From the NCBI RefSeq assembly GCF_020520425.1, contig NC_079488.1:20772247-20836246 (forward strand): a stretch of 64,000 bases of DNA, read 5' to 3'. The stretch is from Spinacia oleracea (lineage: Eukaryota > Streptophyta > Magnoliopsida > Caryophyllales > Amaranthaceae). Within the stretch, counting starts at the first letter, position 1; each line of letters starts with the position of its first letter. Shown in pieces: positions 47,789-59,400 of this stretch. The notes beneath the pieces are model-generated. The model was given only the letters and a program-made list of their open reading frames with translations, was not told where the DNA came from and made no database searches. The position numbers and the translations under genes were made by a program.

Positions 47789-49242
47789 CACTACAAAATT
47801 ATCTCTTTTTAGAGACAGAATATTCCATCTCTAATTGGTTTAAATCCGTCTCAGATATTGATTTGAGACGGATTTGAGACAGAAAATGGGGCGTCTCTGT
47901 ACAAGGCGTCTCAAAAAATTTTGAAACGAAATTTTGGCAATTTCGTCTCAAATCCTATGACGGAATCTTGGCATTTTCGTCTCAAGTTTGAGACGGAGTA
48001 TTCGTCTCGAATCTTATGACTGAAATTTAAAAAAAAACGTCTCAAATCCGAGACGGATTATTTAGTATGTTTTCGTCTCAGTTTATAGATGGATTATTAG
48101 TTTATTCGTCTCTAATAGCTAATAACTAAACATAAAAAAATGTAGATAATAATTAATAAATACAGATTTTTTTTTTCTTTGGAAGGAATAAGAAATTCTT
48201 ATGATACTGTAAAATATGTATTCATACCCTAAATTAAGGTGTCACGTTTCTAGACAAAGGGAGCACAAACTGGAGAAAGTATATACTCAGTAATGAAGGG
48301 AGGATTTACCCCTGAAACATGGGTTACAGAAAGAGACGAATATATTCTTTGATTATATAAAATGAGATAAATGAAAATCGATTATGAAGTATTAAGCCAA
48401 GAACACCATTGCTCGAACTGTCCCAAGTTGCTGTTGCTTTAATATTGTCCCAAGCCAAGAAATCCTCACTATGAACTTTCTTAACCTGCAAATTCAGCAG
48501 AGATACCCAAAAAAAAAGGGATCAGTTTAATCAGTACATATGTTGAAGTATTTCCTAATTCAGCATCCTCAAACTTGCACAAAATTCGACAATCCAAGTG
48601 AAGAGTCGAGGTGGTACTTGCTGTTCAGACTGCCAAGGATCCAATCTTTCTCGGTTTAGTTAAAGCATGACAATTCGACATTGTGTTACTTCTGTATTCA
48701 ATGAAGTAAAAGTAGGGGCATTATCTGACAAACATGCTGCTCCTAAATCACACAAATGTTACAAGTCACCAATTTTCCTAAACATACATCAAAATTCGAC
48801 AACAACAATATCACAGAACATAGAACACAACAACATAGGCAGTAAACAACTTCTCGAACCAGTCATAATCATTCATTCAGTATTTAGTCCAATAATAAGT
48901 CTGCTTGTTTATCATAAATATTAAATAGAGTTTTAGTCCAATAAGTCTGCTTGTTTATCATAAGTATTAAATAGAGTTTTAGTCTAATAACAAGTCTTCG
49001 TTTCCTAGTAATTTCCAATAATAAATAGATTTCTCTGTTCCTGGTAATTTCTGTATTTATTTTGGTATCTTATCTCCAACAAACAAGTGATGAAATTTCA
49101 CACAAACACACAGAATAATAAGTCTGCTGTTTTTAGTCCCATAATCATTAGGACAACATAACCGCCCTACATACTGTAAACAAAGGATCTTAATAGTAAT
49201 TAATTATTACCGATAAGGATTAAAAAAGGAAACTACTTACCA

Positions 49243-51112
49243 TTAAGCAGCGATACCATGTCCATGTCTAGAACCACCGGAAGGAGGTGCTGGGGATCGT
49301 GGAAGAGAGGATGCAGTAGTTTGAGGACGACATGGAGTCATATTCTGTGTTAGTTTCTCCACAATGGCTCTAAGTTGCTCAATTTGTTGTTGTTGATCTT
49401 CAACTCGTTTCCTTAGATCCACATAAGTTGTCCTTTGTCTCTTAGAACTATCGGACCCTTTAGACTTCACATAGTACAACTCCCCAGCACAACCCAATCC
49501 ATATAGTCTCCCTTTTGCATCCCAACCTCCAGCAGCCTCATAAAAGAAGTCATTGTCAGTGGCATCTTGGTTATTGTTGTCTCTCTTGATCATTTCGTAT
49601 TTCTCCTACGTTTAAGATACAAAAACAAAAATTATAAGCAAGAAGAAGACTTGCTAGAACATTTGATAACCTTTTAGAAAGTATAAGCAAGAAGAAGACT
49701 TGCTAGAACCTTTAACTTACCCATACTTTGTCAGCTTGTTTATCAACAAACTTCTTTTTCTCTTTACTAAAGTGACCTCTTTGGAACAATTCAGCAGCAC
49801 TAACTTCACGTTTAAGTTCCTTGGTCTTTAGGTCAAAAGAGAAAAGAGTTTAGGATCACAATTTCATATTCTTAATAGAAGATTCCTTCACTTTAACGTA
49901 GGGCAGGATATTACCATTACTTCCTTCAGTTTCTTTGCAGATATGGATCCTTGTGCATGTGTTGTCCGTGCTCTCTCTCCAACAGTTCTACTCTTTGAGC
50001 ACTTTGTCGATTTTTCCTGAAACTTTGATGTTTCTTTGTACTCAAGCAATTTCTGTCGAACATCGGAAGGGCACCAAATAGTTTTTGATTCATCTGCCTC
50101 CATACCAAGACGAGAAGCAAGTTGCCGAAGAGACTTTATGGCTTCTGCAACAAAAGCATTCTTCACTTCTTGTGATATCAAAGGATCCCATCTGTAATAA
50201 TGCTACAAGTGAACACATACATATGATTCAGACATTGGATATAGTTGAAAACAATGTTAATGATGAGTTATGTAGTGGATGATATATACCCTGAAGTTTC
50301 TGAACCATATTGTCGGGGCACACGCTGGCAAATTAGAGAATGAAGTCCATGGGCCATTGTAGAATGTCTTAATAGATTCAGTAACACGGCTAGCCACTTT
50401 ATGATCATTATCAAACCTGTTAAGAACATAAAATGCAGAATAAGATGTAGTAGATTAAAATCCCAATCCATAAACAGAACACATAACACAACAGTAACCA
50501 GCAAACAACAAAAGAATTGAGCAGAAGTTACTAGAATATTGCAGTGCCATTAAAAAGTTCTCTAGTTTCTGTCCAATTAATACAGTACATCTTTATCTTT
50601 TGGGGGTGGGGTGGGGATGAGTACGTTTCACGGGAGAAGGGCACAAAGAACTACAGAGAACGACAACAAGAATTTACACCAGCATTCTGCTATGAATTAA
50701 AATAGATTAGGAATTAGGACTCAAAACAGGAAGATTAATATTTAATAGCAAGAAGCAGGGATTAGGGATTATCACCAGCAAACTGAACACATTATTGTTT
50801 AGATAGAGAAGCAGGGATCACTTACCACAGACCATTTGGATCCAGTCTATCAAGTGCATCTGGATTACCTCCAACAATTTGTTGATGCTCCTCCATATGC
50901 TCATTTATAGACTCCTCCATAGGCTCATTTGGTGACTCGAAATCTGAGTTGGACGTGGCAGAAGCCACAGAACTAGTGCTTGGCATAAACACTGAATTCC
51001 TTCCTGCACCCCTACCACCATATCCATGTCTTCCATCACCCCTACCACCATATCCATGTCTTCCATCACCCCTACCTCCATATCCTCTTCCTGCGGGATA
51101 CATCTGCATCTT
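49243..51112 (-). CDS. TNPA-like CACTA protein (Transposase_24 / Ptta-En-Spm family)
   Basis: Five exons are inferred. Exon 1 (about 50833-51109) has a Gly/Arg-rich repeat (YGGRGDGRHGYGGRG) and ends DRLDPNGLW. Exon 2 (about 50293-50418) has RFDNDHKVASRVTESIKTFY, NGPWTSFSNL and IWFRNF. Exon 3 (about 49913-50192) begins WDPLISQEVKNAFV and includes HAQGSISAKKLKEVM. Exon 4 (about 49722-49827) reads KELKREVSAAELFQRGHFSK. Exon 5 (49243-49603) reads EKYEMIKRDNNN, GCAGELYYVKSK, then a coiled-coil-like Gln-rich segment, and ends at TAA. This is the layout of plant CACTA accessory proteins thought to bind subterminal repeats. No stop is seen within these exons; exact edges of exons 2-4 are approximate. 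Confidence 0.72.
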
Positions 51113-51284
51113 TCATAAAAATTAGAATGGAGAGATTTTAAGAAGAATAATAAATCTCATATCTTCTGATTAACATTCATAATTATCTAAAATAAAAATA
51201 TACTATGTAATGCATTACAATAAAAAAAACATGTAAGAAAACACAATGCCACAATGGTTCGATTCAAACATTTACATCAAAATC

Positions 51285-51788
51285 CTAAAAATCAAAATCT
51301 TCATCATCTTCACTTTCAAATTCATCATCATTGGAATCTGTTTCTACTTCCACCTCTTCCTTATTCTCATCAACTAGAATTTCCCCTGTGATTATAATGT
51401 CATGTTCATCTTCAGCATCTTCAATATTAGCTTCTGGTCGTTCTATTATGGACGAAGATTCTTGATTCAAATATGCTTGAAATGTTGTTGGGTCCACAGG
51501 TGCATCAATGGATCCTCTAGCCTTGATTTTCATTACCGCCCACCATTCATTGTTATGATTGCTTGTAGAAGGATAAGATGTGAAACAAACTTGCTCAACT
51601 TGATATGCGAGGACAAAAGGATCATACTTTGGATATCTTTTTTTGTGATTGATATCAACAAGTTTATAAGGTTTATGAACCCTTATGCCTTGAAATGAGT
51701 CAAACCAATCACACTTAAATAACACCGTGGTATAATGTTGTGAATCACCAACATAAACCAATTCTACGATGTCTAGGCATTTGAACAA
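51285..51788 (-). pseudogene. C-terminal domain of a TNP2 transposase (DUF4216-like)
   Basis: The frame reads VELVYVGDSQHYTTVLFKCDWF, HKPYKLVDINHKKRYPKYDPFVLAYQVEQVCF and WWAVMKIK, then a very acidic tail (about residues 120-167). This is the terminal domain seen at 17930-18386 in the larger CACTA, without the catalytic core. It is joined at its 5' end to the transposase start in another frame, so it is not a working transposase. Confidence 0.8.
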
Positions 51789-51877
51789 GCAAACTCTATA
51801 AACTCATCCACTTTTTGCACAAAGATAGGACTTAGAAATTTTCCATCCAGACTTTTGTACATCCAATCTCGATCCAT
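51773..51877 (-). pseudogene. Start of the TNP2 transposase, cut by an internal deletion
   Basis: The 34 codons beginning MDRDWMYKSLDGKFLSPIF and including VDEFIEFACSN match the start of the transposase-associated domain (compare MDRKWMHAKR at 15137). The frame then meets the DUF4216 part out of phase and stops at TAG (51773-51775). About 2.5 kb of core is missing compared with a complete element. Confidence 0.78.
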
Positions 51878-53770
51878 AATCCAATCTAATGCAAAACAAT
51901 GATATATCCAGAATTTAATAACAACAAACAAAGTAATTAATCTAAGGAACATTAAGTAAGAATGTTCTTATTCTCAAAATCAATTAATTAACATGTGAAT
52001 TACTTAGGAGTGGACTAAAAGTGGTATATAACTCTAAAACTATTTCTCTCATCTATCTTTATGAATATAGTCACGCTAAACACATTTTCCCACTAAATCC
52101 CAGTCAGGACAATCCACAATTTACATTCACCTACAGGCTACATTAGATCTCCCAGACACACATTGTAGAAACGTGTGCTAGCGTATAAATATCTAGTTGT
52201 TTTGAATTTTGATATCTATAATCTCAAAACACAACAACAATTAATCGAATCTGCTATAATCACATTCATCGTATTTGTAAAATGCAACAACAATTAATCG
52301 CGTTGACCATAATCAAAAAAATCAATTCGCATCAGAATCATGAATAACAAATACAATCAACAACTAAACATCTTATTTTACCAGATTAATCAAAGAAAAA
52401 TAAAATCTGATGTTACCTTGAAAACCAAAATAGTTGTTGAAGAGAAATCGAACTAATTGATAACTATTGAAGAGGAATCGAACTAACAGAGAGATTGTTA
52501 AATTGAACTCGAACCGTAGATGAGGAATTTCAAACTTCAGCAATTCCGGTCGCCATTGATATCGAGCTTCAGCATTATCGCCATTTATGAAAAAAAATGG
52601 GGAAAAATAAAGTTTCACCAGAATAGGGTTGTATACTTGTATTTGTGTAATGACGAGAAAGAAAGAATGCTGGAGTTGGGCTAAAACAATTGAGGGTTGT
52701 AGCCAGCGTTTTTTTGGTTCATTTAGTTAGGCTATGTTTTAAATTGGCCCAAAGAGTTTTTTTTTTTGAGACGGTTAAAAAATTTCGTCTCAAGTTTGAG
52801 ACGGAGGAAAAATTTCATCACTAATTAGAGACAAAATATACAATTTCTATCTCAAGTTTTAATTAGAGACATAACTTTTGTAATCCATCTCAAAGTTTGA
52901 GATGTTTACAATATCCGTCTCAAAATACGTCTCTAAAAAGAGATTGTTTTGTAGTGCAGATACTTCGAACATAGAGTTGATTGTAAAAGAAAAAGTAAAG
53001 TTCACTGGCTCGTTAACAAACAAGCTAAGAAAAGCAGAAAATACACACACACACACACAAAAGAACTCGAGAAACATATCAACCCAATATCAGGCGGGGG
53101 AAGGGCTCACAAGGCCAAGGACTCATCCGAATACTCATGTGATAACTCATCCGAGGATTCAAAGTACCAAAAACCATAGATGTTCAGCTAAATATATCAA
53201 AAAGTTAGCAACCCTTCAAGCAAAAGGGACACAAATCATAATATTGACGAATATGTTTGATCCTTATGTTGTATGGCCGGTCTAATGAAGTAAGGATTAA
53301 TATGTTTGACCCTTATTCGGTAAGACCAATACTGACATATTATCTCACATGACTGTATGTCTCAAAAGTCAAATCTCATTAATTTCTTGCTCATCATTTA
53401 CTTCTACGGTTCTACCCTCTCGAGATCACAAGCATAAATACATTGTCTGTAGAACATCATAGTTAAACCTAACAAGCTATGCTTAGGTGCCTAGTCCAAC
53501 AGATTAAATACCTAAATCCTTTCCAATATCGTTTTCAATATCCCTATAACCTCTATGATAGAACAAGGGTAATTCACATTTGAGCATCAAAATTCAAAAG
53601 TATCCAATTTATATACAAGCTTCTAATAGAATCAAATCGTTAAAATTGCGTTCATCAATCACTTTCACTGAAACATTTACTCCCGTTTACAACCACATAT
53701 TCTTCCTATTCAACATATACCACAATTACTACATTCAATTACAAAAAAGCAAGTCCCAATCAAATCTTCA

Positions 53771-53953
<183 letters not shown>

Positions 53954-54542
53954 TTAAATTCAAAAAATATGATAAAAAATACCCAAACAAACCTCAATAA
54001 TAATCAAAACTAGATAAATTTAAACATGGATTCATTCAATCCCTCTACATAGTTAAACTAGAAGTAAAACAGAAAATATCCATACACAAAATAGAGGCAA
54101 AAAACTCCCCCAAAAAAAAACTAATCAAATAAATTTGAACGATTAATCGAGGTAGAAAAAAACAGAATTCAAAACCAAATCATAGGGGATAATATACCCA
54201 ACAAGAACAATTACCTAAATAAGGTAAATCTAAACATGAAGGGAACTTACATCTTAAGCGGAGATCTTGAGCCAGGAAGGTGGGGTCCTCTTGTAGGGTA
54301 TAGAAGAGGCGGACATTCCCTTACTGTAAACATCAGAAAATAAGAAAAGGAATCGCCGCCATTGAAGAATGAGGAGAGATGAAATGTCAGAAAAAAAAAG
54401 AGTGTAAAAGAAGAAGTACCCGCGACTGTGCATACGACCCATGGTGACGACGTAGGTAAGGAGTAATCGATCCTAGTTTGGGTGGCGCTACGGCGGCGGC
54501 TTCTTCCTCTCCTTGTTGTTCCTGACGACGCACACTGAAAAT

Positions 54543-54551
54543 AAACCCTAG
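54543..54551 (-). promoter_or_regulatory. Telo-box in the RPS13 promoter
   Basis: AAACCCTAG lies about 100 bp upstream of the RPS13 ATG. Telo-boxes near the transcription start are typical of plant ribosomal protein genes. The upstream TGGGCC (54664-54669, minus strand) is a candidate site II element, the usual partner. Confidence 0.65.
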
Positions 54552-54559
54552 ATTTTTCC

Positions 54560-55300
54560 CAGCATTTCAGTGGTTCATTCACGCAGTTGGATTAATATAC
54601 CCGAAATATTTTCAGCCTTCGTGGGTTTTTGGGTTTGCCGGTTGGATTTGGTCCATGAGGGGAGGCCCATGATTATTTTTTTGCATTTTTATTTTTTTTT
54701 GCGTTTTTTATTAATCTATCTCTACTGAAATTTAGCCCGTACGGATCCTACTAAATTTTTAGATTAATATAAAACTCTTATACATACCAACTGGACAACT
54801 GCTATATTTTGTATAGGATTGATTTTCAGTTTAGATTTATTTTTTAATTATTAGAGTGTTGGATTTTGGATGAAATTGTATATGCGTAATATTAATAATT
54901 AATTAATAAAAATATATAATGTGGCACCTAATTATTTATCTACGTGACACCCGACTTTTTTTAATTCAAAAATAATTTTGAAATCTTACTTCATTGGACA
55001 AAACCATCAATGCCTAGTATTTTTTTTTAAAAAAAAAACTTCATTTTAAGGACATGTAAGCAACATCATTTTGAAGACATATGGCAGACACATAAGCATC
55101 ACTACTTAGAAGACGTACACGTGGGCCAAGCATATATTATTTCTTTAAAAAAAACAAAAAACAAAAAACAAAAATCAGTCCAACTTGTGATCATTCATCA
55201 TCTTATTGTTATAAAATTATTATATTAACATAATTTCAACAATCCCGAATAACACAGGGCCAAAAGAACATGAAACAAAATAAAGAAGCAAAATGCAACC
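54560..55300. other. RPS13 upstream intergenic DNA
   Basis: AT-rich DNA with homopolymer A and T runs (54680-54710, 55020-55040 and 55140-55170) and no gene. It includes the RPS13 promoter. I saw no clear terminal repeats. Confidence 0.5.
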
Positions 55301-55469
55301 CAAACGCTGCAGGAATCTCTCAACTTCGAAATTTCTCTCTTTGACCTTCAACCTACCATGTCCCAGTCAACGGTAGCCTTAATTTCCGTAACAACAACCT
55401 TCCATGCATCTTCCCAATTTCCCTTTTCTAACCTTCAACCTCCCATCAATGGTAGCCTTACTTAATTTC

Positions 55470-56090
55470 CATTAACCCTATAAATCCCAAATTAAACCTT
55501 CATTTCCTTTACGTTTAAATATCGGATCCCCAAATTAAAACTTCAAAATTCAATATTTAAGTATCATGTCTTCAATTTCACATCAATATCAATCCCTCAA
55601 TCTCCGTCCTGCTTTTAGTAGCCTCCATTTGCAAATTAAATACCCCCATAAACGTAATCTCTTCTTTAACCATGTTTTCGATTACTCTTTTCTACCCAAA
55701 TCACCTATTGGGGTTCAATCTGTCACCACTATATGTTGTTCTTACTCTATTTAACAAGATTGCTTCTTCAGATTGTTATTCGTCAATTTTCAATTATTTT
55801 GTTAATAAAAACAGTCTGGGTGAAACAAGTATTACACAGACTGTAATGCGTCTGCATCGATGCACGTAACCTACAAGCTACAACACTTGCTAAATTAGAT
55901 GAGGCGTTGGCCAAAAGGCTTTGGGGCTCCAGCAAAAATTTGGTGAACTAAACTGCGAAGCTTAAGCAAATTAATCAGAAAAACAATGTACTGCTTCTCA
56001 ATTTACTACGATTCTCTGAGATTAGAATGCTCTGTAATATTACCTTCAGCAAGTTAGGCTCAAACTATAGGCTTCCTCAATCATAAAAGT
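55470..56090 (+). pseudogene. Possible decayed gene start with transit-peptide-like N-terminus
   Basis: A TATA-like CCCTATAAATCCC (about 55475-55487) precedes an ATG at 55566 whose 62 codons are Ser-rich and basic (MSSISHQYQSLNLRPAFSSL), like a plastid or mitochondrial presequence. It stops early. Downstream (55861-56085) another frame reads LQATTLAKLDEALAKRLWGS and LKQINQKNNVLLLNLLRFSE, broken by one stop. I do not recognise the family. It could be a pseudogene of an organellar protein or chance. Confidence 0.3.
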
Positions 56091-56476
56091 ATGCATAGTA
56101 TTTTCTTAGTTTTTAAAATAAACAGGAGTATTTATTTTGGAAAGGCTATGAATGGAATTTGCAACAATAATTTTTTACAAATAATAATTAGGTAGAAAAT
56201 CTTTTTGGAAAGGATCGAATATTTTTACAAAAATTAAAATTTTTTACCTTTTTTTTTTGGATGCTAACGAGCATAATGACAATACAAATTATAAATGGGG
56301 TAGGGAGATTCAAACATGAGATTTGTCATATACAAACTCTGGTTAATCAAACTCTGATTAGTAGGCTATTTACATGAAACTGTGAAACTTTTCCAGCCGC
56401 TTCGTATACAAAATTTCACTGCCTCAACCAACACAACCTATTTTCTTACATGCCCAACTCTGGTTAATCACCTCTA

Positions 56477-59400
56477 CTAGCTGTCAGCTCGCTGTCTCTC
56501 ATCACTGCCATGAGCATAATCTCTTGAGCTTCTACCATGATTTTTCTCTTCCTTTCTGCTCTTTGGAACATCAACATCTAAATCTCTCCTATCCTTATTC
56601 CTACTAGATCCATTTCTCTTGTCCAATCTATCAATATCAGCAGTCTTCTTTCTGTAATCCCCGTCATTTCTCCTCTCTCGGTGATCCTGGCCACTCCGGC
56701 CACCATACCTACTCTCTCTCCTATCCCTGTCATCCCTCCCATGACCTTTCTCTTTCTCTTTCTCCCTATCATCCTTCCAACGACCTTTCTCTTTATCCCT
56801 GTCATCCCTCCCATGAGTATTTTCTCTTTGCCTGTGATCCCTCCGACCATCATGTTCATCATTTTTATAATGGCGTCTCTCACTACCCCTTGAGTCTTTA
56901 TTTCCATAACTTCTGTGTATATCATCGCCATAACCCCTCCTGTCAGATTTGTGTTTTTCCCTATTATCTTGCTCGTTATCTCGGTGTCTCTTTTCTCTTT
57001 GTGGGCTTCTACCACCATCATCAAACACCATCTCGTAGCTGCAATAATGAATGGCAAGGCATTGTTAGACATAGAAAAGAGCCACCCTCGAGGGAAAGGG
57101 TGCAGAATAGTCATTACTCAATAGCCGCCAATCACTAACCCTGAAGCTTTATCTCCACCGTGCTGCTGATTATCTTTTTTCAGGACATACTTCTGAGGCT
57201 GACCAAGGGTTTCTCCAATGGAGCAATCTTTTGCAACATGATCCATTGCTCCACATTTGAAGCACCCTCTTCCTACAAATAACAGAAAACAATGCATTTG
57301 GTAACTTTCCTAATTGATTTTATAAAGCTGCCAAATCTTCAAATGATGTTAAAATGGAGGGAAACAGTACTTTGGTGGTAAACAGATTCAGTATCGAATG
57401 CATAGCTCAAACAGGCCAACATGACAAAATCAGGGTAAATAGAAAATGTGAAACAAATAAACAAAATTTCGACCACGGATAAATAATTTCAGCTGTAAAA
57501 ACATCTCTGCTGCACATTGATCGATCACAGATCATTTCTATAAAAAACTTGATGCAGTGACGCTGCTCGACGCAAGCAACCAAAAAAAGAAAAATACTCA
57601 GAACAAAGATCATGTGGAGATCCCAAATAATTATCAGTTAAAAAATCAATACTTTGAACCATATAGTACCAGGTTGCTCCAGGAAGATCCAATTTTATAC
57701 ATTCTAGTAAAAAGAAGGGTCTGCCATCACATGTTACTAATTCATTGCCCCACTAAGGAGACGAGCAAGCTCATGACATTGATTCTTATATATTCATAAC
57801 AGTTGATAAGATTTAATTGACAGGGATAAAGTAGGGCAAAAGGTACCCTTGATGGAAAACAACTCGATGAAAAACCTGAATAAATATAATCATACAAATA
57901 AGCCAAAGAGTGGAATTGTGTCAACACCTACGTTTTCTATAGCTTTTGCTATCTTATAACTCAACCACCTCTTAGTCGGTAACACAATCGATAAACTGTT
58001 ACTCAAGGCAGTAGCAACCAAATTAGCCTCTCCCTCACCAAGGGAAATTTACGTCATTTCAAAAACGAATTGATAAAGAAGAGACAACTATTATGAAATC
58101 GTCAAATTGAATTCCCATGTCCGCCTTGCCACAACCAATTTCAGAGTATCAAGATCTATCTAAACTCTAAAGGGTTTGGTGGGTAGGAGAGAGGACAGGA
58201 GTGATGGAAGGAGAGAAAGGAAGAAAGGGGGCCTATTATAATTGATTTTCTAAAATATCTCCTGGGGTTTTTCTTCTTATTGAAAGCAATAAGATAAGGA
58301 AAACCAAAATGGAGATGGGAATAAAGTGGAGAAAACTGAGCAAAAATGAAAAACTGACAGGTAGCTATTTTCCACTGTGCATTGAGCCTACATTAGAATC
58401 AGGGAGCAGTGCAGGGAGCGTTAGCCTTAACTCCTTTAGGGCCTTTACCAGTTGACAGTCTTGACACTGCTAGAAAGGCTATCCGTATAATAAAATATCC
58501 CTAGATCACATCAATGGCAAGATGCACCATGCCCTGTCGCTGTATTGTAAACTGTCATAAGAGTTATGACTAGGATCATCACAGAGATGGGTATAGCAAC
58601 ATTATTTATAAGACAATGTATTTTCCAAACTCTCTCATCAAGAAAAAGATATTAAGAATGTCCAACTCTTACATATCATGAGGGGCCTCTCCCAAACTAA
58701 AAAATCCAACTTATAAGAGATTCTGTTTTAATAAATTAGCATCTAAATGAACATTCAACAAAGAAGTGTAATATATACGCGAATTATGAATACCATATTC
58801 TCTTTACCCTTGGTCATTTATCATTCTGTTTCAATCACGACCCCGATAAATGTTCCAATAATATATACACAGAAATCAGGCACTTCGGGAAAAAATGGAA
58901 TGGATAACACTTCATTAAAAGGCGTAAAAAAATTGCAATGTGAAAGACGGTTGCAGAGTTGCGGAACCTTCCAAGGTCTCAGGTCGTGCTATGAATTGGA
59001 AAAGTGGAAAACTACTATTTCAACATTGTAATTCAAGTGTTATACCACTTTAACATTGTAATTTAAGTGTTTACAACTATGCCTTTTAATTATACTCAAA
59101 AACATGTTAAAGTATCTCACTGAGTGACTCAGGTACGAATCTTAGCTCCTAAGGTATCTTGTATGAAGTGTATGCATGATAACTTTAATCAATGTATTTT
59201 AACACGTGACACAGTAAATTTTAAGTCCTGTAAGATATGTCGTGGTGTATTTTTCTCATAAAGAATTGGCCTTTATTTTCATGCAATGTTCCAGAGCTCT
59301 AGGCTATTGCTTTATCCTACGGCAAGTCGGCATTGGCGCTATAGATAAGAGAATTGTCCCTTAGAGATTTGCCGTACATTTACGGCGCGTTTGGTAACCG

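Larger units (their letters stand above)
47789..52956 (-). mobile_element. CACTA transposon, 5.2 kb internally deleted, in RPS13 intron 3
   Basis: Ends are CACTACAAAA and TTTTGTAGTG, extended by a longer inverted repeat containing CTCTTTTTAGAGAC. The target duplication CAG is at 47786-47788 and 52957-52959. Subterminal zones (47800-48110 and 52750-52945) are packed with GAGACGGA/TCCGTCTCAAA motifs in both orientations. Its genes run on the minus strand, the same direction as RPS13. It keeps a spliced TNPA-like gene but only the two ends of the transposase. It differs in ends and motifs from the 12.5 kb CACTA, so it is another family. Confidence 0.92.

Noticed and set aside
53340..53400. Box C-like TGATGA in RPS13 intron 3, suggesting a snoRNA
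   Set aside because: No box D (CTGA) at suitable spacing and no terminal stem was found.
56578..57114. 178-codon minus-strand frame overlapping the last CYP59-like exon
   Set aside because: It is the out-of-frame shadow of the Arg/Asp-rich tail; the other frame continues the zinc-knuckle exon in phase.
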